Part shown: piece by piece, positions 34,446 to 49,214 of the stretch
Layout of the letters: every line of letters starts with the position of its first letter
How positions within the stretch are numbered: the stretch's first letter is position 1
NCBI GenBank assembly: GCA_023974075.1
Contig: JAMFTG010000143.1
Location: 172,829-236,828 of the forward strand
DNA: 64,000 nt
Reading direction: 5' to 3'
DNA from: Chaenocephalus aceratus
Lineage: Eukaryota > Chordata > Actinopteri > Perciformes > Channichthyidae
Notes under the pieces: model-generated
Told to the model about the DNA's origin: nothing
The model's database searches: none
The model's input: only the letters and a program-made list of their open reading frames with translations
Made by a program: the position numbers and the translations under genes

Positions 34446-35270
34446 ACATATAATAATAATAACTTTATTTGTATAGCACCTTTCATGCAGGGCATTGCAG
34501 TTCACAGTGCTTCACATCAGTACAAAATAAGACATAAAATCAGTGTAAAACAAGCAGCAAGAGCAAAGCATAAAGTGGGATAAAATAATTAAAAATAAAA
34601 ACATGGGGAATAAAACAGAGAAATAGTGCAGTGTCGATCACAGAGAATAGTGCAGTATAATAGAGTACAGTCAGTCAAATGCTTTGGTAAAGAGAGGTTT
34701 TAAGCTGCCTAACGTATTGGCTTCCCTAATAGTGTTGGGTAACGTGTTCCACAGTTTTGGGGCGTAGTTTACAAAGGCTGCATCACCATCTTCTTAGGAC
34801 TCTTTCTGGTGACCTCTACAGACCTGCACCTGATGATCGCAGTGTTCTGGCGGGTGTGTAGTTCATCAGAGAGTCAGCAGCTGGGTCCTCGTCCATTTAG
34901 AGCTTTGTATGTGAGGAGAAGCAGCTTCAAATCAGTTCTGAAGGTTACAGGAAGCCAGTGTAGAGCAGCTAAAACAGGACTAACGTGTTCCTCCTTTTGG
35001 TATTCGTCAGTAGTCTAGCTGCAGAGTTTTGAATGAGCTGGAGTCTAGCGTCCTTGGGGAGACCAGTGAATAGTGCATTGCAGTAGTCTAGATATAAAAG
35101 CATGAATTAGCTTCTCTGCATCATGTGATTTATGAACGGTCTTACCTTCGCTTTGTTTCTGAGATGAAAGAAAGCTATTTTGGTCACTTTGTTTAAATGG
35201 GCGTTGAAGTTCAAATCTGAGTCCAGGATGACACCGAGACTCGTCACCTCCGGTTTAATCCAAGTGGTTA
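34446..35270 (-). pseudogene. L2-like LINE reverse-transcriptase C-terminus and 3' tail
   Basis: The 3' tail is at left (ATAATAATAATAACTTTATTTGTATAGCACC on plus). Reading the minus strand from 35260 gives SLGVILDSDLNFNAHLNKVTK, FFHLRNKAKVRPF, ISRLDYCNALFTGLPK and RLQLIQNSAARLLT, the conserved C-terminal region of L2-type fish LINEs. Several stops and shifts follow, so it is 5'-truncated and dead. Confidence 0.85.
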
Positions 35271-36370
35271 AACTTCCTAGATTATTTGTTATTATCTCAA
35301 AAAGAGAGATGCTAATAATGTATTATTAGGCCTATGTGTACGAGATGTGTGGTGGGACTTTGTCTCACAGGCAGAGGACACTGGGCCAATTGTACATTCT
35401 CAAACTGCACCACTTAGAACTAAACCATGCAGAGATTATTTTTATATAATTGTATTCAATAACTGAGATTACGATAAAATACGATGACGAAGAAGAAGAT
35501 TCCAGTGGCCCCGATTTGGAAAATGTATTCGGACAAGTAAATTGCCAAACTCACTTGTCCATGGACAAGTACTCTCTAAAAACGTGTTCTCACACTGTTC
35601 AAGTCTGTGATGCCTTTGATCTGCTGATGCACAGGAGGAAGAGAGATACACGGTCTGTCTAGATGGCTTACATAACAGTTAAAGTGTACAGCCTAAAAAA
35701 CATGGAGCATTCCCCGCCTGAAACTAGATGCTGGATCTCAGTGGAGCACGTGGGATAGACGAGAGCAGGCCGGTTATATCGATCAGGAGATACACGGGGC
35801 CAGTGATAACTGTGAGAAGACACATGAACAGGAATGGAGAAAATACACATGATTATAGCCTGAGGGGCTAAACAACCAAATACAATAAAACACCAGCGAC
35901 ACTTAGCTCAATCAGAGTAGGATTTGCCTCCTCGTGACTCCAGCAGGACTCCTCTGTCAGTCTGACGCTGAAGCTCCAGGAAAGTGCTGCCTAAAATGGA
36001 CACCTGGTTGCTGAGTTCTCACAGCTGTGGGGCCACGCCCCTCTAATTAGTTAACTCTCTGCAGCTGATGGCCCTCAAAAGGGAATGGAGACTGGCTCCC
36101 TCCTGAGTTGTTATTGTCTTTTCAGTCAATTACATTAAACCCTAAGTTATAACTTTTTCGCTACCGGTATCATTTCACACACATTTTTATCACACAGATG
36201 CAGGACTTGCACACGCCTGTTATCTAACCGACAGGTCCGCACGCACTCTCCAGCTGAATAAAAAAGAAGCGTTCATTCACAAACTATCACATCAGAAATT
36301 GCACACATAGCTACACGGGCAGTTCAGGCAACAGGTATGCACAGAGAGAAAGGGGTGTGCATTTCACTCG
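35271..36370. other. Unannotated stretch
   Basis: No exon or named repeat recognised. Confidence 0.4.
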
Positions 36371-36372
36371 CC

Positions 36373-36840
36373 CTATTTGAAGAGGAAGGCCATCCTCCTG
36401 TCTTTCGTGGTGGCAAAGTGGTCAATAACAATGCCATAGAACTTCCCAGCGGCCTTTAGGTCCTCCACAACAACAGAGTCAATGGATATTGTGGCTAGGT
36501 TGACAAGTCTGTCCTGTCCACACGTGTTCCTCAGATACGTTTTTATCCTTTTTAGACAGGAAAAGGAGCGCTCTGCTGATGTGCTGGTGCAGGGGCGGCG
36601 CCAGGGGGGAGCTAGGGGGTGCTGAAGCACCCCCCAGAAATATATATTTTTTTCCCCCCGAAAATTATTGTTTGGCGATAAGAAGCCCTCTCAGCTCTCC
36701 TGGTGGCTTGTGAAACAACCTGTTGCTGTGCTGCTCATTCCTTAACGTCTGCTCATCAAAGAATGGATACGTGTTGATCAGCTGAGCCAGCTCACTGCTG
36801 GGAATGCAGCAGGCTTGCAGAAACATGTGAATGATGTGTG
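36373..36840 (-). pseudogene. hAT transposase C-terminal half, interrupted
   Basis: Minus strand 36840-36665 encodes SELAQLINTYPFFDEQTLRNE, matching the region before the dimerisation domain of ZMYM1/DUF4371-type hAT proteins. A roughly 70-bp GC-rich block (CAGGGGCGGCGCCAGGGGG, 36591-36660) interrupts it. Then 36585-36373 encodes TSAERSFSCLKRIKTYLRNT and ends KDRRMAFLFK-stop, the hAT C-terminal dimerisation motif. It may be the missing end of the transposase whose N-terminal part lies at 41875-43745 on the same strand. Confidence 0.8.
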
Positions 36841-36884
36841 TTCCAGTATCCGAAAGTTGAGGTGCTCCATATCTGCAAATCTTT

Positions 36885-37505
36885 GGGTCATCAGGGTTCT
36901 TACACCTTTTCCAAAGTCAAATTCAAGCACTTTCAAGCATCTTACAGCTGTTGTAAATTACATATTTATATACACATGATTATTTCCCTACCTCACATTA
37001 AATCAGATGTTCTTCATGCTATAAACAACCACATGTGTGTTTCGTGATAGCCTTCTACACGAGGATGAACAATTAAAGAAAATAAAACCAAGTTTAAAAG
37101 TAGATCTGTAAGGCATCATCATATCATATATATTATTCTAAATGGACCAATCTGCACAATTACTACTATATTTTGATGCTAATACTTTTCTACTTTTACT
37201 TGAGGAACATTTTGATTGAGGGACTTATTCTTGTAACAGAGTATCCCTCACTCTGGTACTTCTACTTATACTCAAGTACAAGGTAATGTTGACTACTCAA
37301 GACACCCGATTTATACATCTTCAAAGGAAGACTGTTTCTTCTACACTTACATGGGATTAAAGCAAATGTAGTTTTACTTGTATAAAACTTCAAGACTTTA
37401 TATAAAAGCCTGTTTCTAAAAGTATCAACCATAGCGACGCGGTCAAATCCTCAGTTTATAATTTATAACAACATACTAACAAGCTAAGATCTAATTACGC
37501 AACCA
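36885..37505 (+). repeat. Long dispersed repeat R4, left copy of an inverted pair
   Basis: GGTTCTTACACCTTTTCCAAAG, CACATGTGTGTTTCGTGATAG, GGACCAATCTGCACAA, TCTTCAAAGGAAGACTGT and ATAACAACATACTAACAAGC appear in the same order, reversed, at 44905-46205. Confidence 0.9.
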
Positions 37506-37507
37506 AG

Positions 37508-38125
37508 TCTCACGGCATTTCGTGTTATAGTCACGAAATAAATGTAATCTATTGATTCGTGTTCACCAACACCATTACCCCCTTTTTTCCGTGTCACACA
37601 GAAAGATTTTAAAAGCAATGTATTTCTATTGGTAGTGTGTTTCGTGCCTGCGTCTTTTGGTCCGGTCGGGAAGCTGTGGGGTTCATAAAAACATGTTCTT
37701 ACTCAATATCAAGCCACGATTATTGTTTTTATTTTAAATCGTATAATGTCGTTTTTTTTTGCCGTCTGTGAGGAAAGGAAATGGCTCAGAGCCTCAGAAT
37801 ACTGAAATCTGTATATATTTGTTTCCTTCTAAATGTGTTATTATTTGTGAACCGCTCTATCGAAATCAGTCAAACGTCGCAACGGCTCGTTTAAATAAAA
37901 AATAAACGTAGATTTGTGTAAAAAAAAACTAGTTTTTCAGGATTCGGGTGTTTTGTTTGATTTTAAATAAACAAAGTCTTGGCTTTCAGAATATTAAACT
38001 TGTTTCGGCAAATTCAGATGATAAATACAGCTTTGAAGCTTCGGCATAATTACAAGCGGAGAACGGAGTAACTTGACGTCACAGCAGGCACAACAACAGC
38101 CGGTGTTTCCTGTGAGGGTTTCCCA
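37508..38125 (+). mobile_element. MITE-like element with CTCACGGCATTTCGTG end, containing repeat R2
   Basis: CTCACGGCATTTCGTGTTATAGTCACGAAATAAATGTAATC at the left equals both ends of the element at 44477-44904. The R2 block (ATTAAACTTGTTTCGGC and onward) follows. The right end is not found here; sequence to 38985 is unannotated. Confidence 0.7.
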
Positions 38126-38984
38126 TTTGGCAAAACTAAATGCATTGTCCGTCACAATAGGTGAAGCTGAAGAGGTCTTTCCTGTCATGGTTCTCATGGG
38201 GTCTCGTGCTTTTTGGGGGTCTTTGGCTTTAAAAGCATTTTCCAAAAGCGCTCTGTGTGCCAGTTTTGACTTTCAGTTCTTTCTCTGTCCTAGTGCTCCA
38301 CAGTCTTTGTTTTTGAAAGCTATTTTCCTGGTATTTATAACTTCTTTAATGTCCTTGTCACATTAATGTCACATGATTTATTATTTCGATAGATTTATAT
38401 TTCTTTAGTGGGAACAACTAGTTCTACACAGAAGTTAATTACTCATTGGTAACAGTAGTTATTTCATCTAGTGAACCTTCCTGAACAATGTCCCAATCTG
38501 TCCAATGAAAACAGGCTTTCAACTGTCCTTATTACTTTATTTTCTGGTTGACTTCCCTTCAGTTTGGTCTTATACTCTGGTATCATATTCACAACATCAT
38601 GATCAGAGTTCAGTATTGGTGGTCATTTGGACATTTAGTCGCATCGGCTCCTTTAACGTTTACAAAGCATTTGTCCAGGATATTGTCTTTTCTGGTGTGA
38701 TCACTAACATACTGCTGGAACCCAGGCGACATTGCTTCATGTCCCCGAGCATTATTGCCGGTGCATCGGGGTGGCTGAGTTGCAGCTCGTGAACACGGTC
38801 AGCGATGGAGCCGGCCGCCAGTGACGCTCTGCCGCTAGAGGCACGTAAACAACAAACAGTAAAATACACCCTTGTGTATGTCCACGTTGCAGATGGGGAG
38901 CATGTTAGCTTAGCTTGGTAGCTTCAGCTAGCTCTGGAGCTTCCAGCTCGGTGGCAGCAGGTCCCGCCTTGGCTCCGCCTCTTG

Positions 38985-39134
38985 GCCCTTATTTGGAGCA
39001 GGCGGGAGTTGAACTCTGACGTCACTGTCGAGTCGTTAGTGGCCGACTCCGCCTACTAAGGGCTTCTCGGCAACTCCGCAGAATCCTATGGGTGACGTCA
39101 CGGACCCTACGTCCATTTATATATACAGTCTATG
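38985..39134. mobile_element. MITE end (CATTTATATATACAGTCTATGG type)
   Basis: GTGACGTCACGGACCCTACGTCCATTT then ATATACAGTCTATGG resembles a common fish MITE terminus. 39208-39260 (AGGGGTGTAACGGTATCCG) resembles a separate hAT end. Confidence 0.5.
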
Positions 39135-39528
39135 GTTGTTACCAATTGGCTGAATAGGACTACAGAAGTTGTTGAGGACGTTCTGCGTCATCACGCCGAA
39201 TACGCAAACACTAGGGGTGTAACGGTATCCGTACCGTCACGGTTCGGCACAGTCACACGACGAATACGCCTTTTTTTTACGAGTGGGGAAAAAGTCTGTA
39301 ATTCAGGGCAGTATCCACTTCACTATTTATAATCCAGGGGGCGGTATTGCGCCTAAAAGCTGTTTGCCAGCCGCCCTTAAACAACAAATGAAGAACAAGA
39401 AGAAACACAACAACAAATCGAACAAAATACAAGAAGAAGAAAAGTTAGTATGGCGATTTCAGATAACACACAGGAGCCAGAACCCACCTGCTTCTTTTAA
39501 ATCAGCTGTGAGGGAACATTTCGGGTTC

Positions 39529-39530
<2 letters not shown>

Positions 39531-39621
<91 letters not shown>
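39531..39621. repeat. (GT)n microsatellite, about 91 bp
   Basis: Pure GT repeat; a shorter (GT)12 lies at 40036-40060. Sequence 39622-40570 has no other recognisable feature. Confidence 0.97.
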
Positions 39622-39623
<2 letters not shown>

Positions 39624-40574
39624 GTGTCCTGCCAGCCTGTCGATGTGTTTGTCTGTCTTGAATGGCTACTGTTTGGTTGCAAAGAACACTTCTGCTCAAT
39701 GAGCGCAGGTTTGTGAGAATGATGGATGGAAGTGGTGGCCGGCTGAATCTCCTCCGTTGGCGATTCTGAACGCCTCCCCTCCTTCCTCGTCTCTTTTTCC
39801 TGGTGTTTCTAAGCGGCTCCCGAGGGATGTCATCCAATACTGGAGAGCACAGATGGCTTGGTGTATTCGTATGATGCCGATCGCATTGTCGCTCCAGCAT
39901 AGCCTCACGGCTGAATAACCCCAGCATTTAAATCAGTGGTTATGAAAAGTAGAGTTTTATTTTCAACATTAGCAACAATGGAGAGTGGGGCTCTGAAATC
40001 ATGAAACAGGTAATAGGGGGAATAATTGGTTCAGTGTGTGTGTGTGTGTGTGTGTGTGTGGTTAAAACGTAGCAGCCTGCGGTCGCTCGTTAGCCGTTCT
40101 AATGAAGGTAAACACAGTGAAGGCACGGCTCTTTGCAGCTGCTGCTGCTCTTCTCAGATTCTCAGAGTCGCACGTTACTGCCTCCTGGCGCTGCAGAGAT
40201 TTCATGAAGTGAAGGAGGTTTTTCTTCTATGAAGCAGCTGTGGGCAGCAGATACTGTGAGAGTCACCGACATTAATTCATAGATCAAGGCAGACAGGTTC
40301 ACACTCTCCTATTTTGCCGATCTGGTGCTTGAACAAATGGCTCTCCACCCCTGGCCGAAATGTCCCAAAAATGAAGTCCGAGTTTGAAATATATCTCAAA
40401 TTATGTATGTATTTCCTCAAATAAACACAACAGTCTGCAATGTAATGTCTGTCTCCTGTGTGCTCCACTTCCTACTTGGCACACCGGTAACTTTGTCCTG
40501 CGAACGAGATTTGTTTTCATTGCCCTTTAGGGGCTTCGTACCATACAAAAACAAATGCAAATATTTTATTTTAG

Positions 40575-40747
40575 AAAGTAAAGTCCTTTCGAGTAATCTG
40601 TCTCAAGCCTACAGTAAGTCAAGTCTCAAGTCATGAATACCAAGTCAAAGTCAAGTCGAGGATTTTATCAATGTTAGTCAAGCAAGTCTCAAGCCCAAAA
40701 ATATGTGACTCGAGTCAAGTCATGTGACTCGAATCCCCCACCTCTGG
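40575..40747. repeat. CAAGTCAAGTCTCAAGTC-rich repeat
   Basis: Dense AAGTC words ending in GACTCGAATCCCCCACCTCTG match the pattern of a fish hAT-like MITE built of CAAGTC units. Confidence 0.6.
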
Positions 40748-40859
40748 GATTTACTGTGGTTAGAATGTTGCTGTATTGCTCTATCTAATATAATACAAAT
40801 ATAATAAACAGTTAGTAAACGTAGTATTTTCTTAACTCAAGGTGTATATTAAAGTGGAC

Positions 40860-41130
40860 CTATCATGCTAGATTTGAATAATATATTGTAGGGCCATACC
40901 TATATAAAACATGTCTGTGACGTTTTTTTTTCAAAATACCAAACAGATCATGCATTTTAGCCATGCCTCATTTCGCTCTATTCCAGCCCTGTTTTTGCAA
41001 GGGCTGATTCTGTGACGTAGCTTTAGTGCCAATGAGCTGCAGCTGGGCTCTCAGAAGAGGGGGAGGAAAAGAGAGGCTTTGTCCTCCGTGTTTTATTCTT
41101 ATATGATAGTCGTTATTCATTTGTTTTAAA
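40860..41130. repeat. Dispersed repeat related to R1
   Basis: GGACCTATCATGCTAGATTT through GTTTTTGCAAGGGCTGATTCTGTGACG is characteristic of a family of fish MITEs. Ends not resolved. Confidence 0.45.
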
Positions 41131-41271
41131 GCTCAATAAATAACAAAGAAGACCTTTGACCGGCACTTTTCTAATTTTGTCCGGAAGATTTCAACTTTAA
41201 CGGACATGTTGACCGGCGAAAAAAAATCTAACTGAAACTCTGCCGCACGGTCCCCTCGTCCCTTGGAAGAG

Positions 41272-41366
41272 GTGGGTGAGAAAAACCGTACTACTGTGAA
41301 GAGTGTGGGAAAACGTTTTCTCAAAGTTCTCACCTTAAAGTCCACGAGCGAATCCACACCTCATAG
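41272..41366 (+). pseudogene. Orphan C2H2 zinc finger fragment
   Basis: After a GTGGGTGAGAAAAACCG linker, with one extra A breaking the GEKP frame, it reads YYCEECGKTFSQSSHLKVHERIHTS-stop. That is one complete C2H2 finger with both Cys and both His, ending the protein. No other finger lies upstream. It is probably the last finger of a zinc-finger gene carried here and decayed. Confidence 0.7.
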
Positions 41367-41499
41367 TTTTGAACAACTATGAGAGCCGAGCTAGCTGTTT
41401 CCTCCTCCTGATGTCCTGAGAGCTGTATCATTATATTTGAAGAGTCCTTCCGAATCGAAGTCTGACTAACAGACTTCAATTCACAGAGTCAGTCTCGTT

Positions 41500-41870
41500 T
41501 GATGTCCCTGGACAAGGTCCTCCTCAGCTTTTTAAATATCCCTAATAAAATTAATTGGATGAGGCTTTTAGCCACTACTCTTAAAGCCTTCTAAAGACAC
41601 ATCTCTTTAATTAGATTTTTATTAGCAACCCCCCACTTGAAATGGTCTTTTAGTCTTTTATTATTTACCTACTTTTATATTGTTTTATTTATGATAAAGG
41701 AAGGGTTTTATCTTACGTTAGTTATTTAACAGTTTCAATAACAACATTTATTTTTACAATGTTCCTGAGGTGGAACAGACAGGTACGGGTCAGGAGTTTG
41801 ATGTGTTTGTCTCGTAGCGACTGATCGAAGGTTACACCCAGGGTTTTTATGTTTAAACACACAAACATCT
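41500..41870 (-). pseudogene. L2-like LINE fragment
   Basis: On the minus strand, KTLGVTFDQSLRDKHIKLLT and CLFHLRNIVKINVV match the same LINE region as at 34446-35270. It abuts, and reads in frame with, the end of the hAT remnant, giving a chance fusion ORF. Confidence 0.65.
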
Positions 41871-41874
41871 TCTT

Positions 41875-43745
<1,871 letters not shown>

Positions 43746-44124
43746 GTGTACACACAGCTCGAGTGCGGGCATTGGCCTGTCATCTGATTTAATTTTTAGT
43801 TGCTGCTGTAGCGGAAGTTTAGTGAAGTTATGCTTGATTAAGTACGCCAAATCTCCTAATAATAATTATATATAGATAATTTCTAACGGCGGTGATGACA
43901 GTTACAGTATTAAAACTGATGTTGATGTGATTTGATTGGATGGCAGTGTCCAATCAAATCGCCAGCCGCCAGGCTATATATATCAGTCAGTATAGCAACT
44001 CTATATCCACCAGTTCAAGGAAAAAAAGGCAGCCCATCTGCTCCCACAGGCAGCAGGCTGGGCGGCACGGCATGCGCGTGACCTGCAGGTGTTTGTGTTA
44101 CTTGTGACCTGGGCATTCTGATGA

Positions 44125-44288
44125 GTGATAGATGACTGTGTGCCAGGAGGTTGCCGTTTCAACGAGCGTTGGCTAGCAGAAGACAAATACAAGCCATGGC
44201 TAAGACGAGGGTCAAGCCCACGAGTAGCCTCCTGCAAAGTGTGCAACATAACGATGGGAGAGTCTGCGCTGACGAGCCACATGAAAGG
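44125..44288 (+). CDS. Zinc-finger-bearing exon of a transposon-like gene
   Basis: Open frame reading RFNERWLAEDKYKPWLRRG, then ASCKVCNITMGESALTSHMK. Cys-x2-Cys followed by a late His resembles the BED or C2H2-like N-terminal domain in some fish transposon-derived proteins. It ends at a good splice donor (ATGAAAG|GTACG). A TATATATA box (about 43975) and a 12-bp hairpin (43929-43960, GATTTGATTGGA) lie upstream. No in-frame ATG precedes it after the stop at 44122, and no following exon was found, so it is a fragment or has an upstream exon. Confidence 0.45.
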
Positions 44289-44476
44289 TACGCCGGAGTA
44301 GAGCATTTTAGATTAGGCTAACGTTGCATGTTACGTTTGTTTAAGCTAACGTTATCAAGCTGAATAGCTAACTCGATGAGGGATAGTCATAATTGCGGGG
44401 GACAATCATTTCAGAGGAGCGTACCTATGTTATGTGCGTTACAGTCGCCATCGTGTGGTGTTCAGAGGATGAAGCA

Positions 44477-44904
44477 CTCACGGCATTTCGTGTTATAGTC
44501 ACGAAATATAATCTATTGATTCGACACAGAGCGATTTTGAAAGCAATGTATTTCTACTGGTAGTATGTTTCGTGCCTAAACCAAATGTGACTTGCTCTAT
44601 CGAAATCAGACACATTGACCCGAAGACACATTTTCGTTTGTATTACTGGTCTGGGGGAAGCTCGCGAGTGTGTGTGTGTGTGTGTGTGTGTTTGTTTGCG
44701 CAAGAAACACCGGCTGTGACGTTAAATTACTCCGTTCTCTGCTTGTAATTATGCCGAAGCTTCAAAGTTGTATTTATCATCTGAATTTGCCGAAACAAGT
44801 TTAATATTCTGAAAGCCAAGACTTTGTTTATTTGAAAACAGATGAAAACGAACAAGAATCAATAGATTACATTTATTTCGTGACTATAACACGAAATGCC
44901 GTGA
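44477..44904. mobile_element. 428-bp MITE with long terminal inverted repeats
   Basis: It starts CTCACGGCATTTCGTG and ends with the reverse complement; pairing extends about 45 bp through AATCTATTGATTCG with a small indel. It contains an inverted R2 block (44700-44860) and a short (GT)n at 44668-44690. It lies inside the right copy of the R4 inverted pair. Confidence 0.8.
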
Positions 44905-46205
44905 GACTTGGTTGCGTAATTAGACCTTAGCTTGTTAGTATGTTGTTATAAATTATAAACTGAGGATTTGTCGCTGGTTGATACTTTTAGAAAACAGGCT
45001 ATTCTACAAGTAAAACTACATTTTGCTTTAATCCCATCATGTAATTGTAGAATGAACACAGTCTTCCTTTGAAGATGTATAAGTCAGCTGTCTTGAGTAG
45101 TCAAAATTACCTACAAATCATTGTACACATTTCTACATATTAGTTACCTTGAAGTACTCAGATATTGTACTTGAGTAAAAGTAGAAGTACCAGAGTGTAG
45201 GAATACTCTGTTACAGTCAAAGTCCTGCATTCAAAATGTTCCTCAAGTGAAAGTAGAAAAGTATTCTCATCAAAATATAGTGAAAGACAGTAAAAGTAGT
45301 CGTTGTGCAGATCGGTCCATTTCAGAATAATATATATGATATGTTTTATAATGATTGATCATGAAAGTGTTCTCAAAGCTGGTGAAGGTGCAGCTAGTCT
45401 GAAGTACTTTGTAGACTGCAGGGTAGCTGGTGGAGGTGCAGCTAGTCTGAAGTACTTTGTAGACTGCAGGGTAGCTGGTGAAGGTGCAGCTAGTCTGAAG
45501 TACTTTGTAGACTGCAGGGTAGCTGGTGAAGGTGCAGCTAGTCTGAAGTACTTTGTAGACTGCAGGGTAGCTGGTGAAGGTGCAGCTAGTCTGAAGTACT
45601 TTGTAGACTGCAGGGTAGCTGGTGGAGGTGCAGCTAGTCTGAAGTACTTTGTAGACTGCAGGGTAGCTGGTGGAGGTGCAGCTAGTCTGAAGTACTTTGT
45701 AGACTGCAGGGTAGCTGGTGGATTTACTCCAGGTGGAACTAAAGTCTGATTTAACACTTGATTATATTTCACATCATTCATCCACATCTGTGAAGTAACT
45801 AAAGGGATTAAATACATGTAGAGGAGGAGAAGTACACCATGTACCTCTGACTTGTGTTCACTTCCAACCTAAAAGTACCTCAAAAATAGTAATCAATAAT
45901 GTATTGAAAGGTTATCTGGCTGATTGTTTTATATCGGCTCAGACAGGTTATATGGGAGGCCCAGTCTACCAGATGGGTCACTCATTTTGAAATATTAAAC
46001 ATAGTTTTCTTTTCTTTAATTATCATCCTCGTGTAGAATGCTATCACGAAACACACATGTGGTTGTTTATAGCATAAAGAACATCTGATTTAATGTGAGG
46101 TAGGGAAATAATCATTTGAGTATGTGTATATAAATATCAGCTGTAAGATGCTTGAAAAGTGCTTGAATTTGACTTTGGAAAAGGTGTAAGAACCCTGATT
46201 AGAGT
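44905..46205 (-). repeat. Long dispersed repeat R4, right (inverted) copy
   Basis: Reverse complement of 36885-37505 in block order. It is longer because it retains about 680 bp, including a 48-bp minisatellite, missing from the left copy. Confidence 0.88.
45378..45720. repeat. 48-bp minisatellite, about 7 copies
   Basis: The unit carries GGTGCAGCTAGTCTGAAGTA and TTTGTAGACTGCAGGGTAGC, nearly identical between copies (mainly GTGAAGG/GTGGAGG variation). It stays open on both strands because 48 is a multiple of 3. It is part of R4, not a gene. Confidence 0.95.
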
Positions 46206-46584
46206 TAAAATATGTTGCTTCAATTTGACAGTTTAAGTTTGGCTGCTATTAATCCAACCGTTTTCTTCTAACAACTGTTTACTTTACAGCGTGTCCTTAC
46301 GTGTCCCCACAGCCTCCCTTTGCTTTATGGACTGCGTGTTCCGTGTAAACGTGTCCTCTTGTGGAGTTCATCTCACATGAAGTCTCCTCCGGTGTCTGTT
46401 TCTCTCCCTCAGACGTCCAGAGGATCATCACAGTAGTAATACTCTGCCGTCTCCACTGCAGACAGCACTCACTGTAACCGTTCTCCGAGGCCTTCACTTT
46501 AAACGGTGCAGCTCTGCCCTCTAATCCTTTCCATCTACAACTAAACTAAAGCGATCACATATTTGTATCATCCACAATGTAAAT

Positions 46585-47130
46585 TATAGTGTCCGTCCAA
46601 AAAATATGTTTTACTTATAGTGAAAACTAACCTTGGATGATTGTAAGGTAGACTAAAAGCTTTAGGAATCCAAAGTACAACATACAATAAGTACCCTGTA
46701 TCAAGATTGATGCAAAACAAGTTACCTTTGACCTTTTAGAGAGATTTAGCAACAAAAAAACACCTCTGGGGTCATTTGTGGGGATTTTCCTTATCTCTGG
46801 CCCCCCTTGCTCGATGTTGCCGATTGACATCTTTCTAACCGTCAGCCAATGGAATCGAGGGAAAGTTCCCCATACTCACACAGGTTACCAAATAAGAAGT
46901 GAGAGAGACATGCGTAGAAAAACCGGAAGCTGCGCTGACCTCTGGTGGCTACCATTAGCAGCTATTTTTTCTTCTCCGATTTTTGCATAAAAATGGAATT
47001 ATGGATTATCAATATTTTTTTCAAAGTGACAGACACATTGCTATAACCTCTGGATTAACCTGCAGCCGCGGTTTTTTCTCGTTTTACTGCCGTTGAACAC
47101 GACTTTTGATCAGAATAACAGCTAAGGTGA
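46585..47130 (+). repeat. Dispersed repeat R3, copy 1
   Basis: TAAAAGCTTTAGGAATCCAA, ACCCTGTATCAAGATTGATG and CAAAGTGACAGACA blocks align in order with 54180-54715. The blocks contain no transposase; the family is not recognised by name. Confidence 0.88.
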
Positions 47131-47346
47131 GCATATCTCCGTGTCTTGCTACCTACCCGCGGGGCAACATTTGCTTAACAGGTTAATTAAGGCGAGACAC
47201 CCCAGGTGAATAGGGTACTTTTTTTAACTTAAAGATATCAGCTAGACATTTCTCCAGTTCATTACTTACAATAAGGCAATTGTTTTTTGTATTACAAGTT
47301 TTCTGAAATAGCATGTTTAAATATGCAAATATGCACATATTTTAAC

Positions 47347-48227
<881 letters not shown>

Positions 48228-49210
48228 ATGGTAATTAAACATTAAAACACAATCATGCGATCAGTCTTTTTAACGGATCATACTGTGTGACCTGCTTGTA
48301 TGTACTCACAGTAGGTGCACTGTTCTCTGTGTTGTACTGTCTCAGTGCGAACACAGAGAGAACAGCCAGCCAATCTCTTTTGAGAGCCAGGGAATGAGCA
48401 GCCATGCTCCTTTATTGACATTCAAACAGAGTGAAACTGTAAAAAAAGAAGTTACAAGGCACTTAATGATCTCATACATGCAAGCAGGGGTTGAGAAGTG
48501 GGGGGGACACACAACAGGGGGTCTGGGGGCTCTCCGCAAGGAAACCTCTCTCGATATGAATCCCATTTACTGACATTTAACATTTAGGGACTATGGCCAT
48601 AAAGATACATTCTGCCAGAAAGAAAAATACTAAAATATGTATAAGGAAAAGCCGTCTTACTTTCTTAATTGTTTAATATAGGGGCCGATAGCCAACACTG
48701 GAGATAATCATTTCATAAAGTCAAACATTTTCAGAATTAATGTTTGTGTGATTAAAATAAAAATAATGTGAGATTGAATTTCCACTTCTTTTATTTATGG
48801 TCATATAACAGATGATTCAAAGTATGACCAGACGAACCAAAAACAGGTACAAAGAAATGTGATATGGCTTAGGTCGAAGGTTTAAGACAAACAACAGACA
48901 ATCAAACTTTGAATATAAAGAAAATGTTTCATCGTCCTCAATCTATCCCTTCAATCCCATCTCTCATGCGTCCTTTACTGTCCTCTCTGCTCAGCTAAAA
49001 GAACCAAACACTCAGACACACTTTATAGTCATTTCAACAAGACACTATTCAAACGAAGTGTCGTTGTACTGGCTTACAGGAACAGGACAATATAAAAACT
49101 TGCTAAAATTGTACATATAAATAAATAATAGTGACGTGGTGCTGATAAAATTAAAGATAAAGTGTGTGTTTAAAATATAAAGACTTACTATATACAAAAT
49201 ATGTGCTCTT
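48228..49210. other. Unannotated stretch
   Basis: AT-rich. GGGGGGACACACAACAGGGGGTCTGGGGG at about 48500 echoes a word at 17460 (CCCCCAGACCCCCTGCAGGGGG). No gene seen. Confidence 0.4.
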
Positions 49211-49214
49211 TACA

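Noticed and set aside
37994..38245. Protein shared by minus-strand frames at 20821 and 37994 (KLLRSPLVIMPKLQSC)
   Set aside because: The similarity comes from the dispersed R2 repeat; frames differ outside it and no domain is recognisable.
45303..45749. 148-codon ORF with repeated AASLKYFVDCRVAG
   Set aside because: Minisatellite of 48 bp inside repeat R4, open on both strands; not a gene.
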